A DNA stretch of 64,000 nt from NCBI GenBank assembly GCA_017472255.1, contig JAFUQU010000016.1, positions 62,001-126,000 on the forward strand. Direction: 5' to 3'. This document shows positions 52,508 to 62,228 of this stretch, in pieces; within the stretch, counting starts at the first letter, position 1, and each line of letters begins with the position of its first letter. Below the pieces are notes generated by a model, which saw only the letters and a list, made by a program, of their open reading frames with translations, did not search any database and was not told the DNA's origin. Origin of the DNA: Clostridia bacterium (GTDB lineage: Bacteria; Bacillota; Clostridia; Oscillospirales; CAG-272). The translations under genes and the position numbers were made by a program.

Positions 52508-53541
52508 TGAAGAAAACATATACGGATACCATGCGATACTGCATGGTATTCCTTTCACTCGCGATTCTTTTCTGCGCCGCAGTCGTATGGAATATCAACA
52601 CGGGAAGCGTGGATATTTCGCTGAAGGATATCGCAAATATTATCTTTACCAAAGATGCCACCGATCAGGCAAGCTATAATATCATATGGAAAATCCGTCT
52701 GCCGAGACTTTTGACGGCGGCGGTGCTTGGAGGGGCGCTTTCCCTGTCCGGTTTTCTACTCCAGACCTTCTTCCGTAATCCCATCGCGGGACCGTTCGTG
52801 CTGGGCATTTCCTCCGGCGCGAAGATGTTCCTTGCGGTGGTGACGATTGCGCTGAGCAAGTATATTACCACTGTTCCGGTGTCCCTGACGGTGATTTCCG
52901 CGTTTATCGGCTCCATGCTTTCCATGATGTTTGTGCTTGCTTTCAGCGGAAAAATCAAAAATATGTCTATGCTGCTGGTCATCGGCATTATGATCAGCTA
53001 TATCTGCTCGGCGGTCACGGACTTTCTCATCAACTTCGCCAAGGAATCGGATATTGTCAATCTGACGCATTGGTCGTTGGGCAGCTTCAGCGGTGCAGGC
53101 TGGGATAACCTGAAAATCGCAACGGTGATTGTTTTACCGACATTGGCGGCGGTCTTTTTCCTGTCCAAGCCCATTTCCGCTTATGCGTTGGGCGAGGGGT
53201 ATGCGCAAAGTCTCGGCGTGAACATCAAGCTATTCCGCGTGCTGCTGATTATCTTTTCCAGCATCCTGTCCGCCTGCGTTACCGCTTTTGCGGGCCCGAT
53301 TTCCTTTATCGGTATTGCGGTGCCGCACATCTCCCGCATTATGCTGAAAACGCAGAAGCCGCAGGTCATGATTCCCGCGACTTTCCTCTGCGGCGCGGTG
53401 TTCTGCATGATCTGCGACCTGATCGCCCGTACCATGTTCGCACCGACGGAGCTTTCGGTCGGTACCGTTACCAGCGCCATTGGTGCGCCGATCGTCATTT
53501 GGCTGATGATCTCACGCCAGCGCAAGGATGCGCAGGCTTAG
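52507..53541 (+). CDS. btuC: ABC transporter permease, FecCD/BtuC family
   Basis: 344 aa with about ten membrane segments. It has FecCD-family motifs (WKIRLPRLLTAAVLGGALSLSG; FRNPIAGPFVLGISSGA; GPISFIGIAVPHISRIML). It imports corrinoid together with the lipoprotein upstream and the ATPase downstream. Confidence 0.92.
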   Translation: MKKTYTDTMRYCMVFLSLAILFCAAVVWNINTGSVDISLKDIANIIFTKDATDQASYNIIWKIRLPRLLTAAVLGGALSLSGFLLQTFFRNPIAGPFVLGISSGAKMFLAVVTIALSKYITTVPVSLTVISAFIGSMLSMMFVLAFSGKIKNMSMLLVIGIMISYICSAVTDFLINFAKESDIVNLTHWSLGSFSGAGWDNLKIATVIVLPTLAAVFFLSKPISAYALGEGYAQSLGVNIKLFRVLLIIFSSILSACVTAFAGPISFIGIAVPHISRIMLKTQKPQVMIPATFLCGAVFCMICDLIARTMFAPTELSVGTVTSAIGAPIVIWLMISRQRKDAQA

Positions 53542-53553
53542 GGAGGGCAAAGA

Positions 53554-54660
53554 GTGAAGACTGATTTTTACTTTTCCACGGAATCCCTTGCCGTCGGCTA
53601 CAACGGCAAGGCGCTGATCTCCGATATTTCGCTGGGTCTGAAAAAAGGCGAAATTCTGACGCTGATCGGTCCAAACGGTTCGGGAAAATCGACGATTCTG
53701 AAAAGCATCACTCGCCATCTGGCAACCATCTCCGGCGTGGTCTACATCGACGAAAAGAATATGCGCACGATGAACGGTCGGGATATCGCGACCCGTATGG
53801 CGGTTGTTCTCACCGATCGCGTCCGCCCCGAATTGATGACCTGCGGCGAATTGGTGGCATCGGGACGTTATCCCTATACGAATTCCTTCGGCAAGCTGAC
53901 GGCGCGCGACCATGAGATCGTGATGGAATCCCTTCGCCGCGTTCATGCGGAGGATTTGTACGACCGGGATTTCGCCGCCATCAGCGACGGTCAGCGGCAG
54001 CGGATTATGCTTGCCCGCGCCATTGCACAAGAACCGGAGATCATTGTGCTGGACGAGCCGACGTCCTTCCTCGACATCAAGCATAAGATTGAGCTTTTGG
54101 AAATCCTCAACGACATGGCGAAGAACCAAAACATTACCGTTGTCATGAGTCTGCACGAAATCGACCTCGCCTGCAAGGTTTCCGACAAGATTGTATGTGT
54201 CAAGGGTGATCACATTGCCGCTTATGGCAAGCCGGATGAGATTTTCTCCGACGAGCGCATCAATCAGCTTTACGAGATTGAGCGCGGCTCCTACAACGCA
54301 CTGCTCGGCAGTGTAGAGCTGTCCCGACCGTCGGGAGCTCCACGTTACTTTCTCATTGGAGGAGGCGGACACGGAATTCCATATTACCGCGCCCTGCAGA
54401 AAGCGAATATTCCATTTGCGGCGGGGATTTTGTTTGAAAACGATGTGGATTTTGCCGTCGCGTCGGTACTGGCATCGGAGGTTGTCGCGGCGAAAGCGTT
54501 TGAAGCGATTTCCGACGCCGCGATTGCGCAGGCGAAGCAGATTATCGACCGTGTGGAAGCCGTCATCGACTGCGGCTGCCCCATCGGTGAATTCAACCGT
54601 GCAAGCGGCGTGCTGATGGAGTATGCACGCGGAAAGATTATCACAGAGGTGCCGGTATGA
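53554..54660 (+). CDS. btuD: ABC ATPase (BtuD-like) with C-terminal extra domain
   Basis: 368 aa, GTG start. Residues 1-255 are a FepC/BtuD-type ATPase: Walker A GPNGSGKST, signature variant AISDGQRQRIMLARA, Walker B IIVLDEPTSFLD and H-loop SLHEID. About 110 further residues form a separate domain (RYFLIGGGGHGIPYYRALQ; VIDCGCPIGEFNRAS) with a glycine-rich start that may bind a nucleotide or corrinoid. Typical BtuD proteins are about 250 aa. It overlaps cbiA (ATGA). The signature motif has Asp in place of the second Gly-position residue. Confidence 0.88.
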   Translation: MKTDFYFSTESLAVGYNGKALISDISLGLKKGEILTLIGPNGSGKSTILKSITRHLATISGVVYIDEKNMRTMNGRDIATRMAVVLTDRVRPELMTCGELVASGRYPYTNSFGKLTARDHEIVMESLRRVHAEDLYDRDFAAISDGQRQRIMLARAIAQEPEIIVLDEPTSFLDIKHKIELLEILNDMAKNQNITVVMSLHEIDLACKVSDKIVCVKGDHIAAYGKPDEIFSDERINQLYEIERGSYNALLGSVELSRPSGAPRYFLIGGGGHGIPYYRALQKANIPFAAGILFENDVDFAVASVLASEVVAAKAFEAISDAAIAQAKQIIDRVEAVIDCGCPIGEFNRASGVLMEYARGKIITEVPV

Positions 54661-56027
54661 CAAAATCGCTTCCACGTGTATTGATTGCCGGAACTTCCAG
54701 CGGAAGCGGCAAGACTACCGCTGTCTGCGCAATCCTGTCGCTTCTGAAGCGGCGCGGCATCGATGTCACTTCCTGTAAATGCGGTCCCGATTACATCGAC
54801 CCGATGTTTCATAAATCGGTGTTGGGCGTGGACTGCACCAATCTCGACCCGTTTTTTGTGGACGGAAATCTTCTGCGGTATCTGCTGGCGGAAAACGGCG
54901 GCGGAATGACCGTGATCGAAGGTGTCATGGGCTATTACGATGGCACCGGCGCGGACGGTATGGAAAACAGTACCTATTCCGTGGCGCGGGAAACCCACAC
55001 GCCGGTCGTTCTGGTCATAAACGGAAAAGGAGCGTCGTCGTCGCTTCTTGCGGTCATCGAGGGATTTCTGAATTTTGTCCCCGACAGTATGATCTGCGGC
55101 GTGATTTTCAACAATGTCACCGCCATGACCTTTGCCAGCCTGAAACGGTTGACGGAAGCGCGCTTCGGTGGATTGCTTAAAGTGATCGGATACATTCCGA
55201 AATTGCCGGAGGACTGTATTCTCGGCTCACGCCACCTTGGTTTGGTCACTGCCGGAGAAATTGAAAATCTGTCCGAAAAACTGAATAAAATCGCCGATCT
55301 GTGCGCGGACACCATCGACCTCGACGCGCTGATCGCCGTGGCGGAATCGGCGGATGTGCTCGATTTTACGCTGCCGGAGATTCCGCGATTCGAGCCGGTC
55401 AGAATTGCACTGGCGGAGGATGCGGCGTTCTGCTTTGTCTACCGGGACAATCTCTCTCTGCTTGAAAAGATGGGAGCGGAAATTCTGCCGTTCTCACCGC
55501 TGGCGGACGAAGCGGTTCCCGACGCGGACGGCTTGCTGATTCCCGGCGGCTATCCTGAATTATACGCAGAGAAGCTGGCGGCAAATGAAACTACAAAATC
55601 CAGCGTCCGCGCGGCGATTGCATCGGGAATGCCAGCCATCGCAGAATGCGGCGGGTTTCAATATCTCGGTGCGGAACTGGACGGTTATTCCATGTGCGGC
55701 ATTCTGTCCCATGAAAGCGTGAACACGGGAAAGCTGGTGCGTTTCGGCTACGTTTCGCTGACCTCGCACCGGGCGGATATTTTCGGCGATGCCGGAACAA
55801 CACTGCGCGGGCACGAATTCCACTATTGGGACAGCACCGACTGCGGGGACAGTTACACCGCAGTGAAAACGAACAGAAAAACCTATGACTGTGTTGTTTC
55901 AAGCGAAACACTCTATGCAGGTTATCCGCATCTGTATCTGCTCTCAAACATTGCGGCGGCGACAGAATTTTATCAAAAATGCTTGAAATTCAAGGAGAAG
56001 AATCATGATCATTCACGACCCGAATGA
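54657..56027 (+). CDS. cbiA: Cobyrinate a,c-diamide synthase
   Basis: 456 aa. It has an ATP-binding N-terminal half (IAGTSSGSGKTTAVCAIL; CGPDYIDPMFH; EGVMGYYDG) and a glutamine amidotransferase C-terminal half (LLIPGGYPELYAEKLA; catalytic Cys in AECGGFQYLG; RGHEFHYWD). It amidates the a and c side chains. It overlaps both neighbours, so translation is coupled. Confidence 0.94.
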   Translation: MTKSLPRVLIAGTSSGSGKTTAVCAILSLLKRRGIDVTSCKCGPDYIDPMFHKSVLGVDCTNLDPFFVDGNLLRYLLAENGGGMTVIEGVMGYYDGTGADGMENSTYSVARETHTPVVLVINGKGASSSLLAVIEGFLNFVPDSMICGVIFNNVTAMTFASLKRLTEARFGGLLKVIGYIPKLPEDCILGSRHLGLVTAGEIENLSEKLNKIADLCADTIDLDALIAVAESADVLDFTLPEIPRFEPVRIALAEDAAFCFVYRDNLSLLEKMGAEILPFSPLADEAVPDADGLLIPGGYPELYAEKLAANETTKSSVRAAIASGMPAIAECGGFQYLGAELDGYSMCGILSHESVNTGKLVRFGYVSLTSHRADIFGDAGTTLRGHEFHYWDSTDCGDSYTAVKTNRKTYDCVVSSETLYAGYPHLYLLSNIAAATEFYQKCLKFKEKNHDHSRPE

Positions 56028-56622
56028 AATAGAAAAACGCAGTATGGAAATCATCGAAAGCGAGCTTGTCGCGGAGATTCCGCCGGAGAACAAAGCGGTG
56101 GTCAAACGTGTCATCCACTGCACCGCCGATTTTGATTATGCGGCAAATCTCGCTTTTTCAGAAGATGCGTGTGCAAAAGCCATTGAAGCGCTGAAAAACG
56201 GCTGTGATATCGTGACCGATACCAACATGGCGAAGTCCGGCATCAACAAAACGGCGGCAGGCAAGCTCGGCTGTGAAATCCACTGCTTCATGAGCGACCC
56301 TGATGTGGCGGAAACCGCCAAAGCGCGCGGCTGTACCCGTGCGGTCGCGTCGATGGAAAAAGCTTCAGAGCTGACAAGGTCTCTGATCTTTGTTGTGGGC
56401 AACGCGCCTACCGCTTTGCTGGCACTCTGTGACCTGATCGCCGAGGGAAAAGTCAAACCGGAACTTGTCATCGGCGTTCCCGTAGGATTCGTCAACATCC
56501 TCGAAGCCAAAGACGCCATCATGCAGACCGGGGTTCCGTACATCGTTGCAAAAGGACGCAAGGGCGGTTCCAATGTGGCGGCGGCCATCGTAAACGCACT
56601 GATGTATCAGATTACAAGATGA
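56005..56622 (+). CDS. cbiC: Cobalt-precorrin-8 methylmutase
   Basis: 205 aa. Family motifs: IEKRSMEIIESEL, VIHCTADFDYA with the catalytic His, TDTNMAKSGINK, GNAPTALLAL and VGFVNILEAKDAI. It moves a methyl group from C11 to C12, giving cobyrinate. It overlaps cbiA by 23 bp. Confidence 0.95.
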   Translation: MIIHDPNEIEKRSMEIIESELVAEIPPENKAVVKRVIHCTADFDYAANLAFSEDACAKAIEALKNGCDIVTDTNMAKSGINKTAAGKLGCEIHCFMSDPDVAETAKARGCTRAVASMEKASELTRSLIFVVGNAPTALLALCDLIAEGKVKPELVIGVPVGFVNILEAKDAIMQTGVPYIVAKGRKGGSNVAAAIVNALMYQITR

Positions 56623-57773
56623 GGCAACCAGAGCTGCTGGACAGCTTCATCACAAAGGACGGAAAGAAACTGCGGCGCGGCTACACCACCGGCTCCTGTG
56701 CGGCGGCTGCATCCAAAGCGGCGGCGATTATGCTGCTTGGCGGCAAGATGCAGGAGAGCGTTTATCTCATGACCCCGCGCGGTATCGGGCTGACACTGAA
56801 CGTTCAGGAAATCAAGCGCGGTGACGGATTTGTTTCCTGCGGCGTTGTCAAGCACAGCGGCGACGATCCCGACGTGACAAACGGCATGATGGTTTATGCC
56901 CGCGTGGAAAAGACCGACGTTCCGCATGAAATCTTCATCGACGGCGGCGTTGGAATCGGGCGCGTGACCAAGCCGGGACTTGATCAGCCGGTGGGAAACG
57001 CCGCCATCAATTCCACGCCGCGCCGCATGATTACCGAAGAACTTCGGCAGGTCTGCGAGGATTACGGCTACACCGGCGGTCTGCGTGTGATTATTTCTGC
57101 ACCTGACGGCGTGGAGATTGCAAAAAAGACCTTCAATCCCCGTCTTGGCATCGTCGGCGGGCTGTCGATTCTCGGCACAACCGGAATCGTGGAACCGATG
57201 AGCGACGAAGCTGTCGTAGAGACGATTCGCACCGAGTTATCCATGCGGGCGGCAGACGGGAAAAATGCCGTGTTGTTTACACCGGGCAATTACGGTGCGG
57301 ATTATATCAAAAACGAACTGCATATCAATCCCGAAATTGCCGTGACGACCTCCAACTTCATCGGCGACGCCTTTGCGCTTGCGGCGGAATTCGGCTTTCG
57401 CAGCGCTCTGCTTGTCGGACATATCGGCAAGCTGATTAAGGTGGCGGGCGGGATGTTCAACACCCATTCCCGATACGGCGACTGCCGCATGGAAATCTTC
57501 GCGTCCCACGCCGGAATGTGCGGCGTGTCGGCGGATGTGGTGCGGCGAATCATGGATAGTGCCATGACCGACGATATGCTGGCGATTCTCGAAGAAGCGG
57601 GTCGTCGGCAGACGGTGATGGAGAGCGTGATGGAACGCATGGATTTTCACCTGACGCACCGCCCGGTCGGTTTGATGCAGGTTGGGGCTGTAACATTCTC
57701 GAATGTTCACGGAATCCTCGGGAAAACCGCATCGGCGGACGAAATTTTAGAGCAGATACGAAAGGAATATTAA
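56619..57773 (+). CDS. cbiD: Cobalt-precorrin-5B C1-methyltransferase
   Basis: 384 aa. RRGYTTGSCAAAASKAA near the start and later VKHSGDDPDVTNG, GGVGIGRVTKPGL and TPGNYGADYI are specific for CbiD, an enzyme only of the anaerobic pathway. It overlaps cbiC (ATGA). Confidence 0.95.
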   Translation: MRQPELLDSFITKDGKKLRRGYTTGSCAAAASKAAAIMLLGGKMQESVYLMTPRGIGLTLNVQEIKRGDGFVSCGVVKHSGDDPDVTNGMMVYARVEKTDVPHEIFIDGGVGIGRVTKPGLDQPVGNAAINSTPRRMITEELRQVCEDYGYTGGLRVIISAPDGVEIAKKTFNPRLGIVGGLSILGTTGIVEPMSDEAVVETIRTELSMRAADGKNAVLFTPGNYGADYIKNELHINPEIAVTTSNFIGDAFALAAEFGFRSALLVGHIGKLIKVAGGMFNTHSRYGDCRMEIFASHAGMCGVSADVVRRIMDSAMTDDMLAILEEAGRRQTVMESVMERMDFHLTHRPVGLMQVGAVTFSNVHGILGKTASADEILEQIRKEY

Positions 57774-57774
57774 C

Positions 57775-58530
57775 ATGGTACATATCATCGGCGCAGGATG
57801 CGGTGCGGCTGACCTCATCACCCTGCGCGGCAAAAAATATTTGGAAGAAGCGGACGTAATCATTTACGCAGGTTCGCTGGTCAACAAAGAGCTGCTGCAA
57901 TATGCAAAGGATGGCTGCGCACTGTACGACAGCGCAAAAATGACGCTGGAGGAAATCCTTGCCGTGATCGAAGCGGCAGAGGCGGAGAACAAAATGACCG
58001 TTCGTCTGCAATCGGGCGACCCGTCACTCTATGGAGCCATCGGCGAGCAGATGCGGGAATTTGATAAGCTCGGCATCGCTTATGACATCACGCCCGGTGT
58101 CAGCGCTTTTTCCGGCGCGGCGGCGGCTCTCAAAACCGAATACACGCTCCCCGATGTTTCACAGACGGTGATCATCACCCGCGCGTCGGGCAAGACCGTT
58201 GTGCCGAAATCGGAAAATCTGCGTTCTCTTGCCGCACATGGCGCGACAATGGTGCTGTTCCTCAGTACCGGTCTGCTCGCTAAAGTCACCGAAGAATTGA
58301 TCGCCGGCGGATATTCCCCCGACGCGCCCGCCGCCATCGTTTACAAGGCATCGTGGGACGACGAAAAGGTCTGTCGCTGTACGGTTGCCACGCTGGAGCA
58401 GACGGCGAAGGAAAATAACATCACCAAGACCGCGCTCATCACGGTGGGCGGATTCCTGAACAGCGATTTTTCCCGTTCTCACCTGTACGATCCGAACTAT
58501 GCCACCGAATTCCGTGAGGCAAGCAAATGA
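57775..58530 (+). CDS. cbiF: Cobalt-precorrin-4 C11-methyltransferase
   Basis: 251 aa. It is an SAM-dependent tetrapyrrole methylase: HIIGAGCGAADLITLRG, VIIYAGSLVN, RLQSGDPSLYGAIGEQ and PGVSAFSGAAAALKTEYTLP. The start is 1 nt after the cbiD stop. It overlaps cbiG (ATGA). Confidence 0.94.
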   Translation: MVHIIGAGCGAADLITLRGKKYLEEADVIIYAGSLVNKELLQYAKDGCALYDSAKMTLEEILAVIEAAEAENKMTVRLQSGDPSLYGAIGEQMREFDKLGIAYDITPGVSAFSGAAAALKTEYTLPDVSQTVIITRASGKTVVPKSENLRSLAAHGATMVLFLSTGLLAKVTEELIAGGYSPDAPAAIVYKASWDDEKVCRCTVATLEQTAKENNITKTALITVGGFLNSDFSRSHLYDPNYATEFREASK

Positions 58531-59543
58531 AGATCGCTGTAATTTGTTTCTCCGATGCCGGTTCCGCGCTGGCAATGCGTCTGTGTGAGCTGTTGCATTT
58601 GGATTTATCGTCGGTACATTCCATTGAAAAATTCGCTGTGAAATACGGCTTTACATCTCATAAAAAAGTCTGTGCGGATATGGGCGGGCTGTTCTCCGAA
58701 AATGACGCGCTCATCTTCATTTCCGCCTGTGGAATCGCCGTTCGCGACATTGCGCCGCATCTGAGGAATAAAGCGACCGACCCTGCCGTGCTGGTGTTGG
58801 ACGATCAGGGAAAATTCGTGATTCCGATTCTCTCCGGTCACATCGGCGGTGCAAACGCGCTGGCGCAGACCATTGCGGAGATGCTCGGCGCGATTCCGGT
58901 TATCACAACGGCAACTGATGGGAGCGGAAAATTCTCCTGCGACACTTGGGCTGTCACGCACAACTGCGCGATTTCATCCATGAAAATCGCCAAAGAGATT
59001 TCTGCCGCGATTTTGACGGGGGATGTGCCGGTTTCGTCGGAATTTCCTCTGCTGGAAACTTTGCCAAACGGGCTGATTCCGGCGGAGATCGGAGAACTTG
59101 GCATTTTCATCGGCATTCATACCGATTCGCCGTATGCCGTCACGCTCCGCCTGATTCCGCGTATTGTGACTGTAGGGATTGGCTGTCGGCGCGGAACACC
59201 GATGGAAACGATTCATGCGGTAGTCCGTGAAACGCTGGAAGAAAATCAGATTGACCCCCGCGCGGTCTGCCGTCTCGCGTCCATTGACGTGAAGCGGAAT
59301 GAAGCCGGACTTTCGGAATATGCAAAAGCCATGAAGCTGCCGATTACCTTCTACACCGCCGACGAGTTGAACACCGTCCCCGGGGAATTCGCGGAATCGG
59401 AATTTGTTCGGAAAACCGTCGGCGTTGGCAATGTGTGCGAACGCGCGGCGGCATATGACGGCGGTAAACTGATGATACACAAAACCGCAAAAGACGGCGT
59501 AACCGTCGCGGCGGCAGTACAGGATTGGAGGGTTACGTTTTGA
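58527..59543 (+). CDS. cbiG: Cobalt-precorrin-5A hydrolase
   Basis: 338 aa. It opens the delta-lactone, releasing acetaldehyde, a step unique to the anaerobic pathway. Motifs: IFISACGIAVRDIAP, LSGHIGGANALAQTIAE, ITTATDGSGKF, and the C-terminal domain IVTVGIGCRRGTPMETI and SIDVKRNEAGL. Confidence 0.94.
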   Translation: MKIAVICFSDAGSALAMRLCELLHLDLSSVHSIEKFAVKYGFTSHKKVCADMGGLFSENDALIFISACGIAVRDIAPHLRNKATDPAVLVLDDQGKFVIPILSGHIGGANALAQTIAEMLGAIPVITTATDGSGKFSCDTWAVTHNCAISSMKIAKEISAAILTGDVPVSSEFPLLETLPNGLIPAEIGELGIFIGIHTDSPYAVTLRLIPRIVTVGIGCRRGTPMETIHAVVRETLEENQIDPRAVCRLASIDVKRNEAGLSEYAKAMKLPITFYTADELNTVPGEFAESEFVRKTVGVGNVCERAAAYDGGKLMIHKTAKDGVTVAAAVQDWRVTF

Positions 59544-60274
59544 AAAAGCTATATGTAGTCGGTATCGGTGCGGGAAATTATGACGGCATGACGGTCGGTG
59601 CGGTCAAAGCATTGGAGGCGGCGGACGTCATCGTCGGATACACCGTCTACTGCGATCTGGTGAAGCCGTATTTCCCGGACAAGGAATATCTCTCCACGCC
59701 CATGATGCGTGAAATCGAACGCTGCCGTATGGCGCTTGATTGTGCGGCTGACGGAAAACTCACCGCCATGATCTGTTCCGGCGACGCGGGAATTTACGGC
59801 ATGGCATCCCCGATTCTGGAACTGGCGGGCGAGTACGGCGTGGAAGTGGAGATTATCGCAGGCGTAACGGCGGCGTGCTCCGGGGCGGCATTGCTCGGTT
59901 CACCGCTGACCTGCGATTTTACCGTTATCAGCCTGTCCGATTTGCTGACGCCGATGGAAGTGATCGAAAAGCGCATTGAGGGCGCGGCAATGAGCGACAT
60001 CTGCGTGGTGCTGTATAATCCGTCCAGCAAAAAGCGCGCCGATCACCTCCGCCGCTGTTGTGAGATTCTTCTGAAATACCGTTCCGCCGATACTGTTTGC
60101 GGTATCGCGCAGAACATCGGGCGCTACGGAGAGTGTACAAAGCTGCTGACGCTCGGCGAGCTTGCCGATTATCCGGCGGATATGTTCACTACGATTTTCA
60201 TCGGCAATTCGCTTACAAAAATCATAAACGGCAGAATGGTCACGCCGAGAGGGTATCGTCATGAGCAGACGTGA
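59540..60274 (+). CDS. cbiH: Cobalt-precorrin-3 C17-methyltransferase
   Basis: 244 aa. It uses a TTG start at 59540, 8 nt after GGAGG, overlapping the cbiG stop. It has methylase motifs LYVVGIGAGNYDGMTVGA, ADVIVGYTVYCDLV, MICSGDAGIYGMASPI and YNPSSKKRADHL. It methylates C17 with ring contraction. Confidence 0.93.
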   Translation: MKKLYVVGIGAGNYDGMTVGAVKALEAADVIVGYTVYCDLVKPYFPDKEYLSTPMMREIERCRMALDCAADGKLTAMICSGDAGIYGMASPILELAGEYGVEVEIIAGVTAACSGAALLGSPLTCDFTVISLSDLLTPMEVIEKRIEGAAMSDICVVLYNPSSKKRADHLRRCCEILLKYRSADTVCGIAQNIGRYGECTKLLTLGELADYPADMFTTIFIGNSLTKIINGRMVTPRGYRHEQT

Positions 60275-62228
60275 AAAAATATGCCTGTTTGCCGGAACCA
60301 CCGAGGGCAGACAGCTTGCACAAATTCTGCATTCTGCTGCTTATCTGACCGTCTGTGTTGCCACCGAATACGGCGAGGTATTGTTGGACGGCATCGACGG
60401 AATCACCGTTCACACCGGACGAATGGACGCGGACGAAATGGCGCGATTCTTTGCGGACAGCCGATTCGACCGCATCCTCGACGCGACGCATCCGTATGCG
60501 GAAGTGGTGACAGAAAATATCTGCACAGCCGCCAAAATAGCCGGAATCCCCGTCATGCGGATTCTGCGGGAAACCGACCGCCATATCGCGGAGGCGGTCT
60601 ATGTCCCGTCCGTAGAAGCGGCGCGGGATTATCTGATTGAGAAGGGCGAAAACATTTTCCTGACTACCGGAGCAAAGGAGCTTTCCTCCTACATAGGTCT
60701 TGATATGTCGCAGGTCTGGGCGAGAGTATTGCCGCTGGCATCCTCTCTGGAATCTTGTCAGAACGCCGGAATCCTGCCCGCACATATTATCGCCGCACAA
60801 GGTCCCTTTACCGAGGAGATCAATCTTGCACAGATGAAAATGATCGGCGCGCGGTATATGGTGACAAAATCTTCTGGTAAAAACGGCGGGTTTGAGGAAA
60901 AAATCCGTGCGGCAAAAGCTGCGGGAGCCATTCCCGTTATCATCGGTCAGCCGCCGCAGGTGGAAGGATTCACGCTGGATGAAGCATTAGTGGAACTGGC
61001 GAAAATACTTCCGCTGAACGCCGTTAAAGTTACGATTCTCGGCATCGGTCCCGGCGATGCGCGCATCCTGACTGCGCAGGCACAGGAGATTTTGCAAAGC
61101 TGCGATGCCGTTATCGGCGCGAAATCCGTGGCTGACTCGCTTTCGGCAACGAAGCCGATCTTTCATGAATTCCTGCCCGAAAAGGTGCGTGAGGTTTTGC
61201 ACAGCCATCCTTCCATTCGTCATGCGGCGGTGGTTATGCGTGGAGATGTTGGCTTTTACAGCGGCGCGAAGAAGCTGATCGGTGCGCTTGGCGGGTACGA
61301 TGTCACACTTGTCCCCGGAATTTCGTCGCCCCTGTATTTTGCCGCAAAGCTGGGCATTTCATGGGACGATGCGGCGCTGATCAGTTTGCATGGGCGGGAC
61401 AGCAATCTGATTCACACAGTAAAGACCAACCGCAAAGTGTTCGCGCTGACCGGCGGAGACAATACGGTGGACGCCATCTGCCGCAGATTATGCGAATACG
61501 GTTACGGCGAACTTCCGGTGACGGTTGGCGAAAGGCTTTCCTACCCGGAGGAAAAAATCACGCACGGTACCGCCGCTGAACTGATTGGGCAGAGATTTGA
61601 TGCGCTGTCGATTCTCTATATTGAGAACGAGCGCGCTGTCCGACAGCTTCGCCACGGCATTCCCGACGAGGAATTCATTCGCGGCGATGTGCCCATGACC
61701 AAATCGGAGGTGCGGACGATTTCGCTGTCGAAGCTGGAACTGTCCGCCGACACGGTTGTGTATGACATCGGCGCAGGAACCGGCTCGGTATCGGTTGAAT
61801 GTGCGCTTGCAGCGTATGAGGGGCAAGTGTATGCCATCGAAAAAGAAGCAGATGCGGCGTCGCTTATCGCAGCGAACAAGGTGAAATTCGGCTGCGAAAA
61901 TCTGCACATAGTCGAAGGTATCGCGCCGGATGCGCTTGCCAATCTGCCCGCACCGACCCATGCCTTCATCGGCGGGAGTTCGGGCAATCTGCGGGACATC
62001 ATCGCAGTATTGCTTCGCAAGAATCCGAATGTGCGGATTGTTGTCAACGCGTTTACGCTGGAAACGCAGACCGAAGCGGCGGAATGTGCGAGGGTGTTTG
62101 GCTTTGTGGAATATGAAACGGTTTCCGTAAACATTGCCCGTTCGCGCAAGGTCGGACGGTATCACATGATGACTGCTCAGAATCCGGTGTATGTCATCAC
62201 GATGGAGGGAGGAACGCCGCTTGATTAA
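60261..62228 (+). CDS. cbiJET: Fused CbiJ-CbiE-CbiT
   Basis: 655 aa, three enzymes in one chain. Residues ~1-250: cobalt-precorrin-6A reductase CbiJ (LFAGTTEGRQLA; DATHPYAEVVTENI). Residues ~253-455: CbiE C5-methylase (VTILGIGPGDARILT; GDVGFYSGAKKL; VPGISSPLYFAAKLG). Residues ~470-655: CbiT C15-methylase/decarboxylase (GDVPMTKSEVRTISLSKLEL; SAM site YDIGAGTGSVSVE; FIGGSSGNLRDI). CbiE-CbiT fusions (CobL) are common; the added CbiJ is rarer. It overlaps cbiH by 14 bp. Confidence 0.93.
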   Translation: MSRREKICLFAGTTEGRQLAQILHSAAYLTVCVATEYGEVLLDGIDGITVHTGRMDADEMARFFADSRFDRILDATHPYAEVVTENICTAAKIAGIPVMRILRETDRHIAEAVYVPSVEAARDYLIEKGENIFLTTGAKELSSYIGLDMSQVWARVLPLASSLESCQNAGILPAHIIAAQGPFTEEINLAQMKMIGARYMVTKSSGKNGGFEEKIRAAKAAGAIPVIIGQPPQVEGFTLDEALVELAKILPLNAVKVTILGIGPGDARILTAQAQEILQSCDAVIGAKSVADSLSATKPIFHEFLPEKVREVLHSHPSIRHAAVVMRGDVGFYSGAKKLIGALGGYDVTLVPGISSPLYFAAKLGISWDDAALISLHGRDSNLIHTVKTNRKVFALTGGDNTVDAICRRLCEYGYGELPVTVGERLSYPEEKITHGTAAELIGQRFDALSILYIENERAVRQLRHGIPDEEFIRGDVPMTKSEVRTISLSKLELSADTVVYDIGAGTGSVSVECALAAYEGQVYAIEKEADAASLIAANKVKFGCENLHIVEGIAPDALANLPAPTHAFIGGSSGNLRDIIAVLLRKNPNVRIVVNAFTLETQTEAAECARVFGFVEYETVSVNIARSRKVGRYHMMTAQNPVYVITMEGGTPLD

